DNA from: Stenotrophomonas maltophilia
GTDB lineage: Bacteria; Pseudomonadota; Gammaproteobacteria; Xanthomonadales; Xanthomonadaceae
Direction of reading: 5' to 3'
DNA length: 64,000 nt
Assembly (NCBI RefSeq): GCF_002799245.1
Contig: NZ_NEQV01000001.1
Span: forward strand, 551,000 to 614,999
A program made the translations under genes and the position numbers. Every line of letters starts with the position of its first letter. Within the stretch, counting starts at the first letter, position 1. Below the pieces are notes generated by a model, which did not search any database, had not been told where the DNA came from, and saw nothing but the letters and a program-made list of their open reading frames with translations. This document shows, piece after piece, positions 37,302 to 47,968 of the stretch.

Positions 37302-38252
37302 TCACCCCAGCAGGGTTTCCAGCACGGCCATGCGTACGGCGACGCCGTTGGCGACCTGGCGCAGCACCCACGACTGCGGGCCGTCGGCCACGTCGTCGGT
37401 TACTTCCACGCCACGGTTGATCGGGCCCGGGTGCAGCACCGCGGCATCCTTGCCGGCGCGCGCCAGGCGCTCGCGGGTCAGGCCGTACTGGGCGTGGTAC
37501 TGCTCCAGCGACGGCACCAGGCCTTCTTCCATGCGCTCGCGCTGCAGGCGCAGCATCATCAGCGCGTCGACGCCTTCCAGCATCGCGTCGAAATCATCGC
37601 CGACCACGCAGCCCTTCAGGGTCTCGTCGTCCGGCAGCAGCGACTGCGGGCCGCACACGCGGATCTCGCCCACGCCCAGCGTGCGCAGCGCATGCAGGTC
37701 GGTGCGGGCCACGCGCGAGTGCTTCACGTCGCCGACGATCACCACCTTCAGCTTGGAGAAGTCCGGGCCCTTGGCCTGGCGCAGGGTCAGCATGTCCAGC
37801 AGGCCCTGGGTCGGGTGCGAACTGCGGCCATCGCCAGCGTTGATCAGTGCGGTGCCCTCGCCCGCGGCGTCGGCCAGTGCGGCCACGGCGCCGTCATCGG
37901 GGTGACGCACCACGAAGCCGCGCACGCCCATCGCTTCCAGGTTGCGCAGCGTGTCGCAGGCGGTTTCGCCCTTGCGCGTGGACGAGGTCGAGGCATCGAA
38001 GTTCAGCACGTCGGCGCCCAGGCGCTGCGCGGCCAGCTGGAACGAGCTGCGGGTGCGCGTGGACGGTTCGAAGAACAGCGTGCACACCGCCGAACCGGCC
38101 AGCACGTGGCGCTTGTTGCCGACGCGGCCGACCGCGGCATCGCGGATCTGTCCCGCACGGTCAAGCAGCTGCAGCAGGGTTTCGCGCGGCAGGCCCTCCA
38201 GGGTCAGCAGGTGGCGCAGGCGTCCGGAGGCATCGATTTGCTGGGCGGTCAT
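37302..38252 (-). CDS. pyrB: Aspartate carbamoyltransferase catalytic subunit
   Basis: PyrB joins carbamoyl phosphate and aspartate in pyrimidine synthesis. The 316-aa protein has the carbamoyl-phosphate motif FFEPSTRTRSSF, HPTQGLLDMLT and VLHPGPINRGVE. No pyrI or pyrC follows. It is the last gene of yqgE-ruvX-pyrB, 16 bp after ruvX, a conserved gammaproteobacterial order. Transcription runs into the REP array. Confidence 0.95.
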   Translation of the reverse strand: MTAQQIDASGRLRHLLTLEGLPRETLLQLLDRAGQIRDAAVGRVGNKRHVLAGSAVCTLFFEPSTRTRSSFQLAAQRLGADVLNFDASTSSTRKGETACDTLRNLEAMGVRGFVVRHPDDGAVAALADAAGEGTALINAGDGRSSHPTQGLLDMLTLRQAKGPDFSKLKVVIVGDVKHSRVARTDLHALRTLGVGEIRVCGPQSLLPDDETLKGCVVGDDFDAMLEGVDALMMLRLQRERMEEGLVPSLEQYHAQYGLTRERLARAGKDAAVLHPGPINRGVEVTDDVADGPQSWVLRQVANGVAVRMAVLETLLG

Positions 38253-38268
38253 GGCGGGAGTCGTGCAG

Positions 38269-38763
38269 TCAGGGAATGGGGGTGGCGTCGTCCGGCGACG
38301 ACAGCCAGCGGTCGATGATCACCGCCGCGGCCACGGCATCGAGGGCAGCCGCATCGCGGCGGCGCTTGCGCCCTTCGGCGCGCTCGACAGCGAAGCGGCG
38401 TGCGGCCTCGACCGAGCTGGAACGCTCGTCGATCATCACCACCGGCAGCTTGAAGCGTTCCCGCAGCTGGCGGGCAAAGCCCTGCGCGCGCTTGCGGTTG
38501 GGCTGGTCCTGGCCATCCAGGGTCAACGGGTCGCCGACCACCAGGCCGTCGGGCTTCCATTCCTTGAGCAGGCGTTCGATCGCGGTCCAGTCCGGGCCGT
38601 TGCCGTGCACATCGACCACGGCCACCGCACGCGCATGGGCGGCGAAGGCACTGCCGATGGCCACGCCGATCCGCCGCGAGCCGACATCGAAGCCCAGCAC
38701 CGTGCCGTCACGGCGGATGACCGGGGCAGCAGGATCCGGCACGGGCGTGATGGGTTCAGACAT
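38269..38763 (-). CDS. ruvX: Holliday junction resolvase-like RuvX (YqgF)
   Basis: A 164-aa RNase H-fold protein: [14 protein letters not shown] with the first acidic residue, [11 protein letters not shown], and [10 protein letters not shown]. YqgF/RuvX acts in 16S rRNA 5'-end processing and has been proposed as a resolvase. It overlaps yqgE by 8 nt. Confidence 0.93.
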   Translation of the reverse strand: MSEPITPVPDPAAPVIRRDGTVLGFDVGSRRIGVAIGSAFAAHARAVAVVDVHGNGPDWTAIERLLKEWKPDGLVVGDPLTLDGQDQPNRKRAQGFARQLRERFKLPVVMIDERSSSVEAARRFAVERAEGRKRRRDAAALDAVAAAVIIDRWLSSPDDATPIP

Positions 38764-39322
38764 GGCCGCTGTAGTCGGTCAGCCGGAACAGGTCCACGCC
38801 GATGCGCGAGGCCGCACCCTGCCAGCGCTGCTCCAGGGGCAGCTGGAACACCAGCTCGGCATCGGCAGGGACGGTCAGCCAGCTGTTCTCGGACAGCTCG
38901 CTCTCCAGCTGCCCTGCGCCCCAACCGGCACATCCGAGGGTGACCACGGCGTTGGCCGGGCCTTCGCCGCGCGCCATCGCTTCGAGGATGTCGCGCGAGG
39001 TGGTCAGGTACAGGCCGTCGCCCACGGTCAGGCTGGAATCCCATGCGCGCGCGTCGTCATGGATGACGAAGCCGCGTTCGGGATGCACCGGGCCGCCATT
39101 GAGCACCATGCGCGCCTGCAGGTCGCCATCACCGGTGATGATGTCCATCTGCGCAAGCACTTCACCCAGCGTGTATTCGGAAGGCTGGTTGACCAGCACG
39201 CCCATCGCCCCGTTCTCGTCGTGCTGGCAGATCAGCGCGACGCTGCGGGCAAAGGTCGCGTCGAGCAGCGACGGCAGCGCGACGAGCAGGTGATCGGCAA
39301 GGGAGGTCGGCGTTACAGGCAT
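38756..39322 (-). CDS. yqgE: YqgE/AlgH family protein
   Basis: A 188-aa protein with the family N-terminus [51 protein letters not shown] and [20 protein letters not shown]. AlgH/YqgE is a conserved protein of unclear biochemical function. ATG 39322 matches the family length; another ATG three codons upstream is possible. First gene of the yqgE-ruvX-pyrB set. Confidence 0.92.
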   Translation of the reverse strand: MPVTPTSLADHLLVALPSLLDATFARSVALICQHDENGAMGVLVNQPSEYTLGEVLAQMDIITGDGDLQARMVLNGGPVHPERGFVIHDDARAWDSSLTVGDGLYLTTSRDILEAMARGEGPANAVVTLGCAGWGAGQLESELSENSWLTVPADAELVFQLPLEQRWQGAASRIGVDLFRLTDYSGHV

Positions 39323-39411
39323 GGTTGCCATTCTAGCGGCTGGGCGCGCCGGGCGCCTCCACCCGGTGGTCACGGCGGGCATAATGGCATCCCACAGCGC
39401 TGGAGTTCGAC

Positions 39412-39957
39412 GTGTCCGGTTACTGCCTCATCGCCCCGGGCCATCCGGTGCACGACTACTACCACGCCAACGAATACGGCTTCCCGCAGCGTGACGAGCG
39501 CGAGCTGTTCGAGCGGCTGGTACTGGAAATCAACCAGGCCGGCCTGAGCTGGGAAACGATCCTGAAGAAGCGCGAGGGATTCCGCGCGGCCTATGACGGC
39601 TTCGAGGTGGACCGCGTGGCAGCGTATGCCGAGCAGGACATCGAACGCCTGCTGTCGGACGCGGGCATCATCCGCAACCGGCTGAAGGTGCTGGCGGCGA
39701 TCCACAACGCGCAGGTGATCCAGCAGCTGCGGGCCAGCCATGGCAGCTTCGCGGCATGGCTGGACGCGCATCACCCACGCAGCAAGGCCGACTGGGTGAA
39801 GCTGTTCAAGAAGACGTTCCGCTTCACCGGCGGTGAGATCACCGGCGAATTCCTGATGAGCCTGGGCTACCTGCCCGGTGCGCACGCCGCGGACTGCCCG
39901 GTGCATGCGCGGCTGCTGAAGCTGTCGCCACCGTGGTTGAAGGCCGCCGCCCGCTGA
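39412..39957 (+). CDS. DNA-3-methyladenine glycosylase I
   Basis: A 181-aa Tag-type glycosylase: [34 protein letters not shown], and [18 protein letters not shown] at the C-terminus. Tag removes 3-methyladenine from alkylated DNA. Compared with E. coli Tag, the N-terminal zinc-type Cys context differs ([10 protein letters not shown]), so it belongs to a divergent subgroup. Start is GTG 39412 after GGAG. Divergent from yqgE. Confidence 0.88.
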   Translation: MSGYCLIAPGHPVHDYYHANEYGFPQRDERELFERLVLEINQAGLSWETILKKREGFRAAYDGFEVDRVAAYAEQDIERLLSDAGIIRNRLKVLAAIHNAQVIQQLRASHGSFAAWLDAHHPRSKADWVKLFKKTFRFTGGEITGEFLMSLGYLPGAHAADCPVHARLLKLSPPWLKAAAR

Positions 39958-39966
39958 TGGCCATCG

Positions 39967-39983
39967 GCCGGGCATGGCCCGGC
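39967..39983. repeat. REP-like hairpin GCCGGGC-ATG-GCCCGGC
   Basis: Perfect 7-bp stem with loop ATG just after the glycosylase stop and before the convergent YitT gene end. The same 17-mer occurs at 33533-33549. Confidence 0.8.
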
Positions 39984-40000
39984 GAATGCGGTACGCGCGG

Positions 40001-40708
40001 TCACACGCCCATGTAGCGGCCGGGGCGGTGGTTGAACATCAGCACCAGGCTGAGCACCACCGCGCCGATGGCCGAGTACAGCACCTTCGACGGCGACAGC
40101 ACGAAGAACGCGGCCACCATCAGGCAGGCGTCGTAAGACATCTGCACCTTGCCCGCGCTCCAGCCACGAGTGCGCTGCAGGTACACCGCCAGGATGCCGA
40201 TGCCGCCGAGGCTGGCGCGGTGGCGGATGAAGAACAGGATGCCCAGGCCCGACAACGCACCGCCCACGATCGCCGAATACAGCGGGTTGATATGCGAAAA
40301 GTCGATCCAGCGCGGCAGCAGGTCGGTCAGCACGCCACAGGCGGTGACTGCGGCGAAGGTCTTCAGGGTGAATTCCCAGCCCATGCGCCGCAGCGCCACC
40401 CAGTAGAACGGCAGGTTGACCAGCACGAACACCAGGCCGAAGTTCCAGCCCATCGAGTAGTGCAGCAGGAACGCCATGCCGGCCATGCCGCCGATCATCA
40501 GCCCGCCCTTGGCGAAGATGGCCAGGCCCAGCGAGGCCACCATCGTGGCCAGCACCATGCCCTGCACGTCCTCGGCGATCGAGTGGCGCAGCGCTTTTTC
40601 GTCGGCGGTGGTGCCGGCGCTGTCGGGCGGCGGGGTCAGCGGACCGGCGGTGACCAGGTGGCCGTCAGCGTCGTCGCACGGCGCGGGGCCATGGGAAGGG
40701 AGGGACAT
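40001..40708 (-). CDS. YitT family membrane protein
   Basis: A 235-aa inner-membrane protein with a hydrophilic head (about 1-45), then about five or six helices and conserved GLMIGGMAGMAFLLHY, LVNLPFYWVALRRMGWEF and ASLGGIGILAVYLQRTRGW, as in the YitT/DUF161 family. Function unknown. ATG 40708; the reading frame converges with the glycosylase gene. Confidence 0.85.
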   Translation of the reverse strand: MSLPSHGPAPCDDADGHLVTAGPLTPPPDSAGTTADEKALRHSIAEDVQGMVLATMVASLGLAIFAKGGLMIGGMAGMAFLLHYSMGWNFGLVFVLVNLPFYWVALRRMGWEFTLKTFAAVTACGVLTDLLPRWIDFSHINPLYSAIVGGALSGLGILFFIRHRASLGGIGILAVYLQRTRGWSAGKVQMSYDACLMVAAFFVLSPSKVLYSAIGAVVLSLVLMFNHRPGRYMGV

Positions 40709-40819
40709 GCGGGTGGGGGAACAGCAGGTGGGGAGCGGTATTAGACACGATCTGCATGACAGTTGCAGATGAAATTGTTCAGCTGAATGCGCCCCACCCT
40801 GCCTTCCGTCCCCCGCTGA

Positions 40820-41029
40820 TCAGCCCTTGCCCGCCAGATGGTGCGCCACCAGCGCGTTGGCGTGGCCATGGCCCAGCCCGTGCTCGCTCTTCAGGAAGCT
40901 GACCAGTTCCATGTGCTTCAGCTCCTTCTTCTTCGACAGCAGGCCGAACCAGTGCGCTACCGGCTGCCCGTAGGTCTTCTCGATGGACGGGAAGTAGGAC
41001 GCCGGGCCCTTGGGCTTTTCAGTGCTCAT
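40820..41029 (-). CDS. DUF4287 domain protein
   Basis: A 69-aa protein with IEKTYGQPVAHWF and a C-terminal HGLGHGHANALVAHH, matching DUF4287. Function unknown. An AAGGAG ribosome site 7 nt before ATG 41029 fixes the start; the upstream open frame has none. It is divergent from the LysR gene at 41146. Confidence 0.87.
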   Translation of the reverse strand: MSTEKPKGPASYFPSIEKTYGQPVAHWFGLLSKKKELKHMELVSFLKSEHGLGHGHANALVAHHLAGKG

Positions 41030-41145
41030 GTGCAGCTCCTTGCGTTGGATGTACCGGTACGACGAACCGGGGCGCCGGGAATCGACATCGCTCGCATCCT
41101 GGGCGTCCACAGCAGCGACCCGTTGCCCGGCCGTATCATTCCCGC

Positions 41146-42045
41146 ATGCCCCGTGAAAACCTCAACGACCTGCAGGCCTTCGTCCACGTCGCCCGCGAGG
41201 GCAGCTTCACCAGGGCCGCCGCCCAGCTGGGCGTGTCCCAGTCAGCGCTCAGCCATGCCATGCGCGGCCTGGAACAGCGCCTTGGCGTGCGCCTGCTGAC
41301 CCGCACCACCCGCAGCGTATCCACCACCGAAGCCGGCGCCCGCCTGCTTGAAACGCTTGGCCCGCGCCTGGCCGAGATCGAGGACGGGCTGGCCGCGCTG
41401 GCCGAATACCGTGAACGCCCGGCCGGCACCATCCGCATCAATGCCACCGGCCACGCCGCCGAGTACCTGGCCTGGCCGCGGCTGGCGCCCCTGCTGCAGC
41501 AGTATCCGGACTTGAAAGTGGAACTGGCTGCCGACTACGGGCTGGCCGACATCGTGGCCGAACGCTACGACATCGGCATCCGCCTCGGCGAGCGGCTGGC
41601 GCGCGACATGGTCGCGGTGCCGATCAGCCCGCCGCTGCGCATGCGCGTGGTCGGCGCACCCGGCTACTTCCGCCAGCACGTGGTGCCGCGGCATCCGGAC
41701 GAGCTGGCAGGCCACAACTGCGTGACGCTGCGCCTGCCCACGCATGGTGGACTGATGCCGTGGGATTTCGGCCAGGACGGCAACGAACTGAGCGTACGCG
41801 TGAGCGGCCAGTGGACCTTCAACACCATGGGCATGACCCGCGCTGCTGCGCTGGCCGGCAGCGGATTGGCCTGGCTGCCGGAAGACCAGGTGCAGCCGAT
41901 GCTGGACGATGGCCGCCTGCAGTCGGTACTGGACGACTGGTGCCCACATTTCGACGGCTATTACGCGTATTACCCGTCGCGCCGCCACGTCACGGTGGCG
42001 ATGCGAACGGTGCTTGATGCACTGCGTGGGCCGATGATGGGTTGA
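41146..42045 (+). CDS. LysR family transcriptional regulator
   Basis: A 299-aa LTTR with an N-terminal winged HTH (GSFTRAAAQLGVSQSALSHAMRGLE) and a substrate-binding domain ending in YPSRRHVTVAMRTVLDALR. The divergent neighbour is the DUF4287 gene; the convergent neighbour is an aldo/keto reductase. Similar regulators often control oxidoreductases, but the ligand is unknown. Confidence 0.9.
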   Translation: MPRENLNDLQAFVHVAREGSFTRAAAQLGVSQSALSHAMRGLEQRLGVRLLTRTTRSVSTTEAGARLLETLGPRLAEIEDGLAALAEYRERPAGTIRINATGHAAEYLAWPRLAPLLQQYPDLKVELAADYGLADIVAERYDIGIRLGERLARDMVAVPISPPLRMRVVGAPGYFRQHVVPRHPDELAGHNCVTLRLPTHGGLMPWDFGQDGNELSVRVSGQWTFNTMGMTRAAALAGSGLAWLPEDQVQPMLDDGRLQSVLDDWCPHFDGYYAYYPSRRHVTVAMRTVLDALRGPMMG

Positions 42046-42051
42046 GGAATG

Positions 42052-42110
42052 CGGACCAGGCCGTGCGGACCAAGCAGTGCGGACCAAGCAGTGCGGACCA
42101 ACGGTCCGCA
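42052..42110. repeat. Short direct repeats ending in a REP-like hairpin
   Basis: Three copies of a GTGCGGACCA motif, two of them 14 bp apart (GCGGACCAAGCAGT), end in the hairpin TGCGGACC-AAC-GGTCCGCA (42092-42110). The hairpin matches the REP core GACC-AAC-GGTC. It lies between the convergent LysR and reductase genes. Confidence 0.75.
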
Positions 42111-42169
42111 CCCACCACATGCTGTACCCACCTGGTCTGCACCCACCACGCTCTGCACCCAGCGGGTGA

Positions 42170-43229
<1,060 letters not shown>

Positions 43230-43264
43230 CATGACTGGAATTCATCAATCGCCCGTGGCGCTGG

Positions 43265-43948
43265 TCATTCCATGACCTGCAGAGCGTCGCTGCATCCCGC
43301 CAGTTCGGCCATCATCCTGCCAGCGTTGCGGAACCTCGGATCCTGCGGCACCCATCGCGCGAACCAGCGCTGCTCGCCATCCACCACGGACTCGAACATC
43401 CACGACGAGCCATCAAGTCCAGCGCTCGAATCTTCGCCCTGCAACAGCGCAAACGCGGCGGCGATGGCCTTCCATTCCTGCGCACCCAGCGCGCGTGGTG
43501 GAGAACAGGGGCCGCCCTTGATGGCGGTGGATGGGCGCTCGCGCGACGATCCGGGAATCTCGACGTCACGCGCACCGCGCCCCACTATCCACGCCTGGCC
43601 CGCTGCGTTGCGCTGCGCGCGTATGACCACACCCGGGAAAAACGCAGGATCCCAGACGAAGCGATACGCCTGGACCGGTACGCTGCCGCAGCGGAATGAC
43701 GGCTCCGGCAAGCCATCCAGATACTGCAACCGGTCCCCGTAGATCATTCTCGCAAACCCGGTGAAGTCGACGAACGGAGGCAGGTCCCCGTCGTGTCGCT
43801 CTGCAGGCGGTGGCAGAAGATACCAGGCATGTGCCTTCGGATCGCCGCAGCCTTCGGCCACGGCGGGAGCAGCGGGCTCGGGCGTGCGGGCACAACCGGC
43901 GGGCAGCAGCACGGCGATGGCCAGTATCACTTTCGCAGTCGCATGCAT
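43265..43948 (-). CDS. Putative lipoprotein of unknown function
   Basis: A 227-aa protein with a signal peptide and lipobox-like LLPAGC (Cys about residue 19). Several cysteines (CGDP, FRCGS, GGPCS, AGCSD) may pair in the periplasm. I do not recognise a family. An AGGGAGG ribosome site supports ATG 43948; a longer frame reaching 44482 is antisense to pilU and not credible. No operon partner. Confidence 0.75.
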   Translation of the reverse strand: MHATAKVILAIAVLLPAGCARTPEPAAPAVAEGCGDPKAHAWYLLPPPAERHDGDLPPFVDFTGFARMIYGDRLQYLDGLPEPSFRCGSVPVQAYRFVWDPAFFPGVVIRAQRNAAGQAWIVGRGARDVEIPGSSRERPSTAIKGGPCSPPRALGAQEWKAIAAAFALLQGEDSSAGLDGSSWMFESVVDGEQRWFARWVPQDPRFRNAGRMMAELAGCSDALQVME

Positions 43949-44034
43949 GCAGGCCTCCCTGGCAGGTTCACGCCGGCATGCATCCGGCGCTGCGCTCATC
44001 CCGGAGCAGCGGGCGCCCGCGGGCGCCCGTCCGG

Positions 44035-45177
44035 TCAACGGATCTCGGAGATCTCCACGCCATCCAGCCCCTGCGACAGGGTGCGTGCGTCGCCGCCCTG
44101 GCTGAGCTTGATGCGCAGGCGAACTTCGTTCTGCGAATCGGCGTAGCGCAGCGCGTCCTCGTAGCTGATCTCGCCGGCCTGGTACAGCTCGAACAGGCTC
44201 TGGTCGAAGGTCTTCATGCCCAGCTGGACCGAGTCCTTCATCACTTCCTTCAGCTTGTGGATCTCGCCATCGCGGATGTAGTCCTGCACCAGCGGCGTGC
44301 CCAGCAGGATCTCCATCGCCACCTTGCGCGAGCGGCCATCGGGCGACGGCACCAGCTGCTGCGCGACCACGCCCTTGAGGTTCAGCGACAGGTCCATCAG
44401 CAGCTGGTTGCGGCGGTCTTCCGGGAAGAAGTTGACGATGCGGTCCATCGCCTGGTTGGCGTTGTTGGCATGCAGGGTGCACAGCACCAGGTGGCCGGTT
44501 TCGGCGAACGCGATAGCGTGGTCCATGCCTTCGCGGGTACGCACCTCGCCGATCATGATCACGTCCGGCGCCTGGCGCAGGGTGTTCTTCAGCGCGGCTT
44601 CCCAGCTGTCGGTATCGATGCCGACCTCGCGCTGGGTGATGATGCAGCCCTCGTGCTTGTGCACGAACTCGATCGGGTCTTCGATGGTGATGATGTGGCC
44701 GGTCGAGTTCTGGTTGCGGTAACCGATCATCGCCGCCAGCGACGTCGATTTACCGGTGCCGGTCGCGCCGACGAACAGGATGATGCCGCGCTTGGTCATC
44801 GCCAGCGTCTTGATGATCGGCGGTAGGCTCAGTTCTTCCACGGTAGGAATGCGCGTCTCGATGCGACGCAGCACCATGCCGACCTGGTTGCGCTGGTAGA
44901 AGCAGCTGACACGGAAGCGGCCGACACCGGAAAGGCCGATGGCGAAGTTGCATTCGTGGGTCTTCTCGAATTCCTCGCGCTGTGCCGGGGTCATCACGTT
45001 GAGGACCAGGTCACGGCTCTGCTGCGGCGTGAGCGGAGTCTGCGTGATCGGCGAGATCTTGCCGTTGACCTTCATCGCCGGCGGCATGCCGGCAGTGATG
45101 AACAGGTCCGAGGCGCGCTGGTGCGCCATCAGCTTTAGGAATGAAGTGAAATCGATGGTGGTCGCGGTGGTGTTCAC
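44035..45177 (-). CDS. pilU: Type IV pilus ATPase PilU
   Basis: A 380-aa PilT/PilU retraction ATPase: Walker A GATGTGKST, Asp box TIEDPIEFVH, Walker B APDVIMIGEVRT and the His box TGHLVLCTLHANNA. The C-terminal extension past the ATPase core fits PilU rather than PilT. PilU aids PilT in pilus retraction. The GTG at 45177, with GGGAG upstream, is preferred to ATG 45198. It follows pilT by 100 bp. Confidence 0.92.
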   Translation of the reverse strand: MNTTATTIDFTSFLKLMAHQRASDLFITAGMPPAMKVNGKISPITQTPLTPQQSRDLVLNVMTPAQREEFEKTHECNFAIGLSGVGRFRVSCFYQRNQVGMVLRRIETRIPTVEELSLPPIIKTLAMTKRGIILFVGATGTGKSTSLAAMIGYRNQNSTGHIITIEDPIEFVHKHEGCIITQREVGIDTDSWEAALKNTLRQAPDVIMIGEVRTREGMDHAIAFAETGHLVLCTLHANNANQAMDRIVNFFPEDRRNQLLMDLSLNLKGVVAQQLVPSPDGRSRKVAMEILLGTPLVQDYIRDGEIHKLKEVMKDSVQLGMKTFDQSLFELYQAGEISYEDALRYADSQNEVRLRIKLSQGGDARTLSQGLDGVEISEIR

Positions 45178-45277
45178 GGCGGGCTCCCAATGGGGCATGT
45201 ACCAGGAAACGGTCGGTGGAGGAAACGGCGCGGGAACGGCGGCGCACTGGCGCACGCCGCCCCGCTGCAGCCCCGCC

Positions 45278-46315
45278 TTACTCGAACAGGCGCTTGTCCT
45301 TGGCGTATTCGCGGGCCTGGTTGCGGGTGATCAGGCTGCGCTTGACCAGGTCCTGCAGGTGCTGGTCCAGGGTCATCATGCCGTACTGCTGGCCGGTCTG
45401 GATGGCCGAGTACATCTGCGCCACCTTGTCCTCGCGGATCAGGTTGCGGATGGCCGGGGTGCCGACCATGATTTCCCAGGCTGCGGTACGGCCGCCGCCA
45501 ACCTTCTTCAGCAGCGCCTGCGAGATCACCGCACGCAGCGATTCGGACAGCATCGAACGCACCATCGGCTTTTCGCCGGCCGGGAACACGTCGATGATTC
45601 GGTCGATGGTCTTGGCCGCCGAGCTGGTGTGCAGCGTGCCGAACACCAGATGTCCGGTCTCCGCCGCGGTCAGCGCCAGGCGGATGGTTTCCAGGTCGCG
45701 CAACTCGCCGACCAGGATGATGTCCGGGTCTTCACGCAGCGCCGAGCGCAGCGCTTCATTGAAGCCATGCGTATCGCGGTGCACTTCGCGCTGGTTGATC
45801 AGGCACTTCTGCGAGGTGTGCACGAATTCGATCGGATCCTCGACGGTGAGGATGTGGCCGTATTCGTTCTTGTTGATGTAGTCGATCATCGCCGCCAGCG
45901 TGGTCGACTTGCCCGAGCCGGTCGGGCCGGTCACCAGGATCAGGCCCTGCGGCTGCTGGATCACTTCGCGGAACAGCGGCGGGCAGGCCAGGTCCTCGAG
46001 GGTGAGGACCTCGGACGGAATGGTACGGAACACCGCACCGGCGCCACGGTTCTGGTTGAACGCGTTCACACGGAAACGCGCCAGCGACGGGATCTCGAAG
46101 GAGAAGTCCACTTCGAGGAATTCCTCGTAATCGCGGCGCTGCTTGTCGGACATGATGTCGTACACCAGCGCATGGACCTGCTTGTGGTCCAGGGCTGGGA
46201 TGTTGATCCGGCGAACGTCGCCGTCCACGCGGATCATCGGCGGCAGGCCTGCGGACAGGTGCAGGTCGGACGCTTTGTTCTTTACGGAAAACGCCAGCAG
46301 TTCGGCGATATCCAT
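45278..46315 (-). CDS. pilT: Type IV pilus retraction ATPase PilT
   Basis: PilT powers pilus retraction in twitching and DNA uptake. The 345-aa protein has Walker A GPTGSGKST, TVEDPIEFVH, DPDIILVGELRD, HLVFGTLHTSSA and the AIRNLIRE motif near the C-terminus. Divergent from yggS, the classic pilT/yggS arrangement. ComEA at 8.1 kb is another uptake component in this window. Confidence 0.95.
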   Translation of the reverse strand: MDIAELLAFSVKNKASDLHLSAGLPPMIRVDGDVRRINIPALDHKQVHALVYDIMSDKQRRDYEEFLEVDFSFEIPSLARFRVNAFNQNRGAGAVFRTIPSEVLTLEDLACPPLFREVIQQPQGLILVTGPTGSGKSTTLAAMIDYINKNEYGHILTVEDPIEFVHTSQKCLINQREVHRDTHGFNEALRSALREDPDIILVGELRDLETIRLALTAAETGHLVFGTLHTSSAAKTIDRIIDVFPAGEKPMVRSMLSESLRAVISQALLKKVGGGRTAAWEIMVGTPAIRNLIREDKVAQMYSAIQTGQQYGMMTLDQHLQDLVKRSLITRNQAREYAKDKRLFE

Positions 46316-46402
46316 GAGCGGCTACTCCCCAATAACGGCTTCGACTGGAAGGATCTTTCCCCGGGCGGCAGTATAGCCTCCTGATTCAACGGAACGCGTT
46401 AC

Positions 46403-47080
46403 GTGGCCACTCCCCTGCCCCAGATCCTGAGCAACCTGCACGCCGCCGCCGAGGCGGCCGGCCGGCCCGATCCGCGCCTGCTGGCCGTTTCCAAGACCCA
46501 ACCGGCCGAGGCCGTGGCTGCGCTGGCCGCACAGGGCCAGCACGCCTTCGGCGAGAACTATGTGCAGGAAGCACTGGCCAAGATGCAGGCGCTGCAGCAC
46601 CTGGCGCTGGAGTGGCACCTGATCGGCCACCTGCAGTCGAACAAGGCCGATGCCGTGGCCATCCATTTCGACTGGGTGCAGAGCGTGGACCGGCCCAAGC
46701 TGGTGACGGCGCTGGCGCGCCATCGCCCGGCCGCACGCGGCCCGCTGAATGTGCTGATCCAGGTCAACATCGACGATGAATCCAGCAAGCACGGCTGTGC
46801 GCCGGAGCAAGTCGAGGCGCTGGCCGCTGCGATTGCCGCCGAGCCCCAGCTGTGCCTGCGCGGCCTGATGGCGATTCCCGCGCCATGGCCCGAGGCCGAG
46901 CGCCGTCGGGATGCATTCGTGCGCATGCGCACGCTTTTCCAGTCGCTGGCCGCCCGGCACGCGCAGGTCGACACGCTGTCGATGGGCATGAGCAGCGACT
47001 ACGCCGACGCCATCGCCGAGGGCGCCACCCTGGTGCGCATCGGCACCGCCCTGTTCGGCGCGCGCCCGCGCCCGGCCTGA
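46403..47080 (+). CDS. yggS: YggS family PLP homeostasis protein
   Basis: A 225-aa PLP-binding protein: the PLP lysine in LLAVSKTQP, FGENYVQEALAK, WHLIGHLQSNKA and a C-terminal MGMSSDYADAIAEGATLVRIGTALFG. YggS keeps free pyridoxal phosphate in balance and has no known catalytic activity. Start is GTG 46403. proC follows by 18 bp. Confidence 0.94.
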   Translation: MATPLPQILSNLHAAAEAAGRPDPRLLAVSKTQPAEAVAALAAQGQHAFGENYVQEALAKMQALQHLALEWHLIGHLQSNKADAVAIHFDWVQSVDRPKLVTALARHRPAARGPLNVLIQVNIDDESSKHGCAPEQVEALAAAIAAEPQLCLRGLMAIPAPWPEAERRRDAFVRMRTLFQSLAARHAQVDTLSMGMSSDYADAIAEGATLVRIGTALFGARPRPA

Positions 47081-47098
47081 TTTTCCAAGGAGACTTCC

Positions 47099-47920
47099 AT
47101 GGCAGCTGATTCCATCATCTTCATCGGCGGCGGCAACATGGCGCGCAGCCTGATCGCCGGCCTGATCCGCCAGGGCGTGCCAGCCGCGCACATCCATGTG
47201 GCCGAACCGGTGGCAGCGCTGCGCGAGTCGCTGGCTGCCGACTTCGGCGTGCAGGTGCACGACAACGCAACCGATGCGGCCGCACAGGGCAGCACCTGGC
47301 TGCTGGCGGTGAAGCCGCAGGTGCTGCGCGAAGTCTGCCAGTCACTGCAGGCAGTGGCCCAGGCGAACCGGCCGCTGGTGGTGTCGATCGCCGCCGGCAT
47401 CACCAGCACGCAGCTGGAGCGCTGGCTGGGTGGCAACCTGCCGGTCGTGCGTGCAATGCCCAACACCCCGGCCCTGCTCGGTGCCGGCGTGACCGGGCTG
47501 TACGCCACGCCGTCGGTGGATGCGCAGCAGCACGCCCAGGCCGAACAGGTATTGGCCAGCGCAGGGCGCACGGTGTGGATCGAACGCGAGGCACTGATGG
47601 ATTCGGTCACCGCCGTGTCCGGCAGCGGGCCGGCGTACGTATTCCTGCTGGCCGAAGCGATGGAAGCGGCGGGTATCGCCCAGGGCCTGCCAGCCGACGC
47701 CGCGCGCGCGCTGGTGGTGCAGACCCTGCTGGGTGCCTCGCGCATGCTTGATGAAGCCGGCGAAAGCCCGGCCGAACTGCGCCGCCGGGTGACCTCGCCG
47801 AACGGCACCACCCAGGCCGCGATCGAGAGCTTCCAGGCCGGTGGTTTCGAAGCGCTGGTGAACACCGCACTGCGCGCCGCGCAGGTGCGTGGGCAGGAAC
47901 TGTCTGCGGCGAATGATTGA
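47099..47920 (+). CDS. proC: Pyrroline-5-carboxylate reductase
   Basis: ProC makes proline from P5C with NAD(P)H. The 273-aa protein has the dinucleotide site FIGGGNMARSLI, VRAMPNTPALLGAGVTGL, AVSGSGPAYVFLLAEAM and TSPNGTTQAAI. AAGGAGA precedes ATG 47099. A palindrome follows the stop by 6 bp. Confidence 0.95.
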   Translation: MAADSIIFIGGGNMARSLIAGLIRQGVPAAHIHVAEPVAALRESLAADFGVQVHDNATDAAAQGSTWLLAVKPQVLREVCQSLQAVAQANRPLVVSIAAGITSTQLERWLGGNLPVVRAMPNTPALLGAGVTGLYATPSVDAQQHAQAEQVLASAGRTVWIEREALMDSVTAVSGSGPAYVFLLAEAMEAAGIAQGLPADAARALVVQTLLGASRMLDEAGESPAELRRRVTSPNGTTQAAIESFQAGGFEALVNTALRAAQVRGQELSAAND

Positions 47921-47926
47921 TCCCCT

Positions 47927-47966
47927 GGGGTCAGATCCCTTTGCCGAGGCAAAGGGATCTGACCCC
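47927..47966. terminator. GGGGTC palindrome between proC and lysR ends
   Basis: 18-bp perfect arms GGGGTCAGATCCCTTTGC/GCAAAGGGATCTGACCCC with loop CGAG. It ends 2 bp from the stop codon of the convergent LysR gene and so can serve both. It is another member of the family at 1701 and 33415. Confidence 0.8.
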
Positions 47967-47968
47967 AT

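Noticed and set aside
43949..44482. Upstream extension of the lipoprotein gene
   Set aside because: It runs antisense to pilU and would hide the signal peptide; ATG 43948 has a ribosome site.
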